This document shows positions 60,570 through 64,000 of a DNA stretch of 64,000 nt, one piece after another. The DNA is taken from NCBI GenBank assembly GCA_017646885.1, contig JAGCLR010000230.1, positions 73,954 through 137,953 of the forward strand. The letters run 5' to 3'. The notes beneath the pieces are model-generated. The model saw only the letters and a program-made list of their open reading frames with translations, was not told where the DNA came from and made no database searches. The DNA comes from Methanobrevibacter sp. GTDB lineage: Archaea > Methanobacteriota > Methanobacteria > Methanobacteriales > Methanobacteriaceae. The translations under genes were made by a program, and so were the position numbers. Every line of letters starts with the position of its first letter. Position 1 is the first letter of the stretch.

Positions 60570-60634
60570 AGACCCTTACAGCAATTTATTGCCGAAAAGG
60601 CTCCACTCTGCTAAAGTGATATGAAATTGGGTCT
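60570..60634 (+). ncRNA. RNA frame D with tRNA-Ser-like arms
   Basis: AGACCC (60570-60575)/GGGTCT (60629-60634), CAGCAA 60579-60584. Payload: AATTT/AAATT stem around a D-like hairpin GCC-GAAAA-GGC and an anticodon-like arm CACT-CTGCTAA-AGTG (would read GCT, Ser). No T-arm. Confidence 0.5.
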
Positions 60635-60671
60635 AGATTGTAATGATTATAAGTTAGGTGGTGAAAACCCA

Positions 60672-60827
60672 ATGGGAAATGTTCCTGTGAGTTGCGTCAC
60701 TTGTCCATATGAATCTAGTTGTAATACTGCTTTTAACTTTGAAGATTGCCATTTTTATTATATGAGACGAGAAAAATCCTCTTTAAAGGCGCAATTAAAA
60801 AATCTTTTTGGTAAGTTATTTAAATAA
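60672..60827 (+). CDS. Cys-rich small protein (51 aa)
   Basis: CVTCPYESSCN ... C: zinc-site-like; basic C-terminal helix. Start ATG 60672 chosen (TAGGTGG upstream); a longer reading would run into frame D. Confidence 0.68.
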   Translation: MGNVPVSCVTCPYESSCNTAFNFEDCHFYYMRREKSSLKAQLKNLFGKLFK

Positions 60828-60844
60828 TACTTGCCATTATATTT

Positions 60845-60921
60845 GCCCCAGTAGCTCAGTAGGATAGAGCAACCGCCTTCTAAGCGGTAGGTCGGGGGTT
60901 CGAATCCCTCTTGGGGTGCCA
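60845..60921 (+). tRNA. tRNA-Arg(TCT)
   Basis: Acceptor GCCCCAG/TTGGGGT, arm ACCGC-CTTCTAA-GCGGT, CCA. Confidence 0.92.
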
Positions 60922-60925
60922 ATTT

Positions 60926-61000
60926 GGCAAGGTAGCCAAGTGGTAAGGCGCCAGCCTGCAAAGCTGCGTATCGTGAGTTCAAATCTCACCCTTGCCTCCA
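60926..61000 (+). tRNA. tRNA-Cys(GCA)
   Basis: Acceptor GGCAAGG/CCTTGCC, loop CTGCAAA, CCA. Confidence 0.92.
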
Positions 61001-61003
61001 CAT

Positions 61004-61080
61004 GTCCCCTTAGCTTAGCTGGACAAAGCGTGCGGCTACGAACCGCAAGACCGGGAGTTCGAATCTCTCAGGGGATACCA
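61004..61080 (+). tRNA. tRNA-Arg(ACG)
   Basis: Acceptor GTCCCCT/AGGGGAT, arm TGCGG-CTACGAA-CCGCA, CCA. Confidence 0.92.
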
Positions 61081-61135
61081 GCGGATTAAAACTTTCCGGA
61101 AAGTCGGGGCTTCATGAACCCCGTATCCGCAACCA
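61081..61135 (+). other. 55-nt mini tRNA-like RNA
   Basis: Acceptor GCGGAT/ATCCGC and an ACCA end enclose only two hairpins, ACTTTCC/GGAAAGT and CGGGG-(9 nt)-CCCCG whose loop holds TTCATGA, a T-loop-like sequence. No D or anticodon arm. Confidence 0.5.
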
Positions 61136-61144
61136 AAAAATTAT

Positions 61145-61173
61145 TTGACATTTTTAAAAATTTATGTTATAAT
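61145..61173 (+). promoter_or_regulatory. Promoter for tRNA-Ile(GAT)
   Basis: TTGACA 61145-61150, 17 bp, TATAAT 61168-61173; transcription start only ~12 nt before the tRNA. Confidence 0.85.
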
Positions 61174-61192
61174 ATTTATATAAATTAGATAT

Positions 61193-61269
61193 TGTTCCTT
61201 AGCTCAGATGGTTAGAGTACACGACTGATAATCGTGAGGTCCTGGGTTCGATTCCCAGAGGGACAACCA
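61193..61269 (+). tRNA. tRNA-Ile(GAT)
   Basis: Acceptor TGTTCCT/AGGGACA, arm ACGA-CTGATAA-TCGT, CCA. Confidence 0.92.
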
Positions 61270-61274
61270 AATAT

Positions 61275-61350
61275 CCGGGTGTGGCGCAGATGGTAGCGCG
61301 CGTGATTTGGGATCACGAGGCCCAGAGTTCGAACCTCTGCACTCGGACCA
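61275..61350 (+). tRNA. tRNA-Pro(TGG)
   Basis: Acceptor CCGGGTG/CACTCGG, arm CGTGA-TTTGGGA-TCACG, CCA. Confidence 0.92.
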
Positions 61351-61412
61351 AGCTCTTTGAAGCGCACGGAAGTATAATCTTTGGAACCGAAACAAAATCA
61401 AAGATATAATTT

Positions 61413-61601
61413 AAGACTCATTACAGCAAACATATCAATTCTTGTAAAAAGAAATTGGTATAACTGTTCATTTCCGTTCAAGGTACTAACTGGGATAGGT
61501 GATGTAAATAGTTATGTTTAAGAGGTTTGAAGTTGGCTTTATAGAGAGGATAAACAGAAAGTCAATTTACTCTAGGTCCTGTTAAAATCCTTATGAGTCT
61601 T
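61413..61601 (+). ncRNA. RNA frame E with ~165-nt unknown payload
   Basis: AAGACTCA (61413-61420)/TGAGTCTT (61594-61601), CAGCAA 61424-61429. Payload starts with a strong hairpin ATATCAATTC/GAAATTGGTAT and has no gene or recognisable tRNA arm set. Confidence 0.5.
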
Positions 61602-61636
61602 GGGCTTTTAAAAATAATTAACATGAATATAAATTA

Positions 61637-61768
61637 AAGACGCTTGCAGCAATCCTTCTTTTACAGAAGATTGCAGGTTCGAATCCTGTAAAAGCTGCTT
61701 TAAGCTTTTTGGCGGAATTGGTTTACGCGTTTGACTTAAAATCAAATTATTTTTGTTTTAGGCGTCTT
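61637..61768 (+). tRNA. Circularly permuted tRNA-Leu(TAA) in RNA frame F
   Basis: 3' part first: T-arm GCAGG-TTCGAAT-CCTGT (61673-61689), acceptor strand AAAAGCT (61690-61696); six bases; then 5' part: acceptor AGCTTTT (61703-61709), Leu-type D-arm, anticodon arm TTTGA-CTTAAAA-TCAAA (61730-61746), anticodon TAA. The break is in the variable arm. Frame stem AAGACGC (61637-61643)/GCGTCTT (61762-61768), CAGCAA 61647-61652. No CCA encoded. Confidence 0.75.
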
Positions 61769-61776
61769 GTTCTTTT

Positions 61777-61805
61777 TTGATTTTTTAATAAAAATATGTT
61801 ATAAT
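61777..61805 (+). promoter_or_regulatory. Middle promoter for 61839
   Basis: TTGATT 61777-61782, 17 bp, TATAAT 61800-61805. Confidence 0.85.
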
Positions 61806-61838
61806 ATTTATAGAAAGTTAAGAAAGGAATTGATATTT

Positions 61839-62087
61839 ATGACAAAGAAGAAAGTTTTCTCTGAAAAGGAAATGGCTCTGATGGAAGCTATGGAGGCTCG
61901 TGAAGAGCTGAAGCGAGTGCGTGAACTGTTCAATTGGGCGATTGATGAGTATTTTGAAATCGCCAATATGGAACTCACTATCGCACAGCTGAAGTATGAA
62001 GTTTCTGTGAAAAAAGTCATGATGCTTTGTCGTGATGGCGAGAATCTGCCTCAAATGAATGCCATTACAGTCCATTATCCTTACTAA
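61839..62087 (+). CDS. Helical hypothetical protein (82 aa)
   Basis: Long charged helix (ALMEAMEAREELKRVRELFNW) and second helix; AAAGGAA before ATG 61839. Co-transcribed with tRNA-Val. Confidence 0.72.
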   Translation: MTKKKVFSEKEMALMEAMEAREELKRVRELFNWAIDEYFEIANMELTIAQLKYEVSVKKVMMLCRDGENLPQMNAITVHYPY

Positions 62088-62089
62088 AT

Positions 62090-62165
62090 GCGGGGTTAGC
62101 TCAGCTGGTAGAGCACATGCCTTACAAGCATGGGGTCGGGGATTCGAGCTCCTCACTCCGCACCA
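62090..62165 (+). tRNA. tRNA-Val(TAC)
   Basis: Acceptor GCGGGGT/ACTCCGC, arm CATGC-CTTACAA-GCATG, CCA. Starts 2 nt after the upstream stop codon. Confidence 0.92.
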
Positions 62166-62274
62166 CAAGACATATACAGCAAATTACACAAACTGTGTGT
62201 TGTTGGTTCAAGTCCAACTATCTCGCCTTTGGGGTATCGAACAATGGGTAGTTCAACAGAAATAATGTGTCTTG
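62166..62274 (+). tRNA. Circularly permuted tRNA-like RNA in frame G, identity unknown
   Basis: 3' part: CTGT, T-arm GTTGG-TTCAAGT-CCAAC, acceptor strand TATCTCG (62219-62225); CCTT; 5' part: acceptor TGGGGTA (62230-62236, seven pairs incl. GU), D-arm GAAC/GTTC, ACAG. Break lies in the anticodon arm (ACAG/CTGT); the flanks give no clear anticodon. Frame stem CAAGACA (62166-62172)/TGTCTTG (62268-62274), CAGCAA 62177-62182. Confidence 0.6.
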
Positions 62275-62281
62275 TATGTAT

Positions 62282-62355
62282 TGGGGATTCGTATAATGGT
62301 AGTACACAGGACTTTGACTCCTATGGTGGGAGTTCGATTCTCTCATCCCCAGCCA
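62282..62355 (+). tRNA. tRNA-Gln(TTG)
   Basis: Acceptor TGGGGAT/ATCCCCA with U1-A72 and G73 (GlnRS identity), loop CTTTGAC, CCA. Confidence 0.9.
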
Positions 62356-62377
62356 CCATAAGAATGAGGTAATAAAA

Positions 62378-62566
62378 ATGTATATTTGTCCAACTTGTTG
62401 TGAAGAATTTGAAAAGGAAGAAGTTCTTGTTAAACATTTTCTAAAATGTTGGAAAGAAAAAAATCTATGTCATAAATCAAAGTCTGCTCCTCGTAGTGAA
62501 GATATTAATACGAGAGAAGTTAATGAAGATGTTATGAATTTTTTCGCCTCTTTCCAAAAGGAGTAA
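62378..62566 (+). CDS. Zinc-finger protein (62 aa)
   Basis: CPTCCEEF ... HFLKC: C2HC-type finger at residues 4-24, then a basic/acidic tail. Co-transcribed with flanking tRNAs. Confidence 0.75.
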   Translation: MYICPTCCEEFEKEEVLVKHFLKCWKEKNLCHKSKSAPRSEDINTREVNEDVMNFFASFQKE

Positions 62567-62569
62567 AAT

Positions 62570-62923
62570 ATGCAGGAAATAATGGTTAAAACTCATCTTA
62601 TTATTACTGATATTCATGAAGAATATCATATGAATTGGTGTGGAAAGCTTTTTGATGCCAAGCCAGCTTTAAATGAAGATGGTATACCTATGTTTGCTAT
62701 TATTGGCAGTAAAAGTCGTATGGAAATTAGTACAATTAACATGAATTATCTTGAAAATTGTGCTAAAAGATTAACTTATCCAAAAGGCAGAGGTGCTGTT
62801 TCTGTTGATAAAGCATACATTTATATTAAAGAAGTTGGCGGTCATGAAAAACTTTTGGGTATTTTAACTCATAAGCGAGTAAAAAGTTTTGCTCCAATGC
62901 ATGATAAGATTGGATATCGTTAA
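62570..62923 (+). CDS. Hypothetical protein (117 aa)
   Basis: AAAAGGAG before ATG 62570. Beta-rich with a middle FAIIGSKSRMEISTINM. Next to the Gln and suppressor tRNAs; a link to them is unproven. Confidence 0.72.
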   Translation: MQEIMVKTHLIITDIHEEYHMNWCGKLFDAKPALNEDGIPMFAIIGSKSRMEISTINMNYLENCAKRLTYPKGRGAVSVDKAYIYIKEVGGHEKLLGILTHKRVKSFAPMHDKIGYR

Positions 62924-62926
62924 GAT

Positions 62927-63000
62927 ACCGGATTAGTCTAATGGCAAAACGGCAGACTCTGACTCTGCATTTGGTGGTTCGACCCCATCATCCGGTGCCA
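62927..63000 (+). tRNA. tRNA-Gln(CTG)
   Basis: Acceptor ACCGGAT/ATCCGGT, A1-U72, G73; arm GCAGA-CTCTGAC-TCTGC, anticodon CTG, CCA. Confidence 0.9.
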
Positions 63001-63076
63001 TCCCCCTTAGTATAACGGTTAGTACAGCGGGCTCTAACCCCGCGGGTGTTGGTTCGACTCCGAACAGGGGGTGCCA
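63001..63076 (+). tRNA. Amber-reading tRNA, anticodon CTA (Sup-CTA, probably Gln-charged)
   Basis: Directly follows tRNA-Gln(CTG). Arm GCGGG-CTCTAAC-CCCGC gives anticodon CTA, which pairs with UAG. D-arm GTAT/GTAC, T-loop TTCGACT, acceptor TCCCCCT/AGGGGGT, G73, CCA. Unpaired U1-U72 and G73 match GlnRS preference for a weak first pair. The T-stem has one bulged base. It supplies the sense reading of TAG seen throughout the late genes. Confidence 0.82.
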
Positions 63077-63926
63077 AGGCATTACGGACAGAAATCGTAT
63101 GTAAGTCCTCTTTGTCTTTCCAGTAGGAAGTAGGATTAGAAGTGTCCATCTTTTAAAGAGTGGTCCGCGGTTTAGTACTATACCTTTGGTCGTAAAAGAC
63201 ACGCTACTGGCGTTTGCGGTCAACGACAAACCGCTTTAAGCAACCAAGATAGAAACCCTCCGGTGAATAGCCCTGGTGGTTGCGATTTCGACTAATTCTA
63301 TCATGAACTTTTAAAATTTTGCATCTTGGTGAAGAGTGGATACCACCATGCCAAGAACTTACCCTCACTTCGGGAAGAGAGAATCGGGTTTATAGACGAT
63401 AGCCTATAATTCCTGTAAGGCTTAATGTAGTGATACATTTTGACTACGCACGAATGTGTGTCTCACGGGTAGGTGTGCAAACATAGTCGCATTTAAAAGC
63501 ACTGTCTCATCGCTTCCGCAATAGACGCCCCTGTGGGGAATAAGCCTTGTTAGGGATTAGTTGGTGACTGTTCCAAACCAAGGTACACCAATAAGGAAGT
63601 TTGCGTTGATGCCATAGTAATATGGATATAAGATGAGGTTGTGGTACGAGTAGCCCAATCGCAAATAACAATAATGCTATTTGGTGTAGATATAATAGTT
63701 TACAATTCTGAATGGCGGGTGAAAGTTATAGGTAATCATTCCTATATAGGATTTGGCAGATAAGAGCCACTGGGGATTAACCCAGACAACAGGATAGCTT
63801 ATCAGCTGGGGCAAGAAGTTAGAGGTCGCTCCTCGAAGCTCAGACTTGTCTCCCTATTGGCTGAAAATAAATGAAGACTAAACAGTTTGTATGGCGAAGG
63901 TCAGCAAAATTTTAAGGGTTATATAT
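63077..63926 (+). other. 850-nt region without gene
   Basis: No frame with a ribosome site on either strand and no complete tRNA. Many local stems (CGGTTTGTCG-like, GGGAAGAGAG/CCCTCACTTC). Looks like continuous structured RNA between tRNA genes. Confidence 0.35.
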
Positions 63927-63998
63927 CTGTCGGTCGTCTAAAAATAAGACACGGACTTGTACTACCGGATGTGGGTTTGAGTCCCACCTGGCAGGCCA
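63927..63998 (+). tRNA. tRNA with irregular anticodon arm (Thr(TGT)-like)
   Basis: Acceptor CTGTCGG/CTGGCAG, D-stem GTCT/AGAC, T-arm GTGGG-TTTGAGT-CCCAC, G73, CCA. The anticodon stem needs one bulged A; loop CTTGTAC then gives TGT. Confidence 0.5.
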
Positions 63999-64000
63999 TG

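Noticed and set aside
54407..62274. Frame elements as classic permuted group I introns
   Set aside because: The flanks are only 15 to 45 nt, and I see no group I core (P, Q, R, S elements), no U at the 5' splice side and no terminal G pattern.
1..64000. TGA or TAA recoding
   Set aside because: Well-delimited genes end cleanly at TGA or TAA followed by the next ribosome site; no gene needs readthrough of either.

Overview
The window is a piece of a large, AT-rich tailed double-stranded DNA phage. The promoters (TTGACA, 17 bp, TATAAT/TATACT) and strong AAAGGAGG ribosome binding sites suggest a Firmicutes (Clostridia-like) host. The host is inferred; no host gene is present.

Genetic code: TAG is read as an amino acid, most likely Gln (translation table 15). 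The leftward structural genes run through 1 to 12 in-frame TAG codons each, recognisable genes (large terminase, portal) become complete only when TAG is translated, and every gene I could delimit ends in TAA or TGA. A tRNA with a CTA anticodon (63001-63076) lies next to tRNA-Gln(CTG). Main capsid, tail tube and the other abundant virion genes have no TAG, and nearly all rightward early genes also lack it. This fits a model in which much of the late program needs the suppressor tRNA.

Layout: 1-16.5 kb, minus strand: late genes in transcription order zinc-finger/small-terminase candidates, terL, a small endonuclease, portal, protease/scaffold candidate, a head protein, major capsid, connectors, tail tube, tail proteins. 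16.5 kb: divergent promoter pair. 16.6-18.9 kb, plus: operon with folD. 18.9-19.6 kb: iteron-like non-coding region. 19.6-32.4 kb, plus: about 25 small early genes, almost every one with its own promoter, separated by composite hairpin/promoter elements and by six GC-palindrome cassettes, most of them with promoters facing each other. A 0.3-kb non-coding RNA lies at 21.55-21.86 kb. 32.8-53.6 kb: middle genes behind a second promoter type (TTGATT, 17 bp, TATAAT): a metallophosphoesterase, an M20-like peptidase, paralogous zinc-cluster proteins, with five minus-strand insertions (including an FNT-like channel, a beta-helix protein and DNA-binding proteins). 53.6-64 kb: about 30 tRNA genes interspersed with small genes and structured spacers.

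The most unusual content is in the tRNA region. Seven copies of an RNA frame (AGAC-stem, CAGCAA, payload, GUCU-stem) carry tRNA payloads. Three payloads are circularly permuted, with the 3' half encoded before the 5' half: tRNA-Pro(GGG), tRNA-Leu(UAA) and a third tRNA-like. Other payloads are an unpermuted tRNA-Asn-like, a T-arm-less Ser-like RNA, a plain hairpin and a 0.17-kb unknown RNA. Several further tRNA-like sequences lack a normal anticodon arm. Together with the suppressor tRNA this looks like a phage translation-reprogramming locus.
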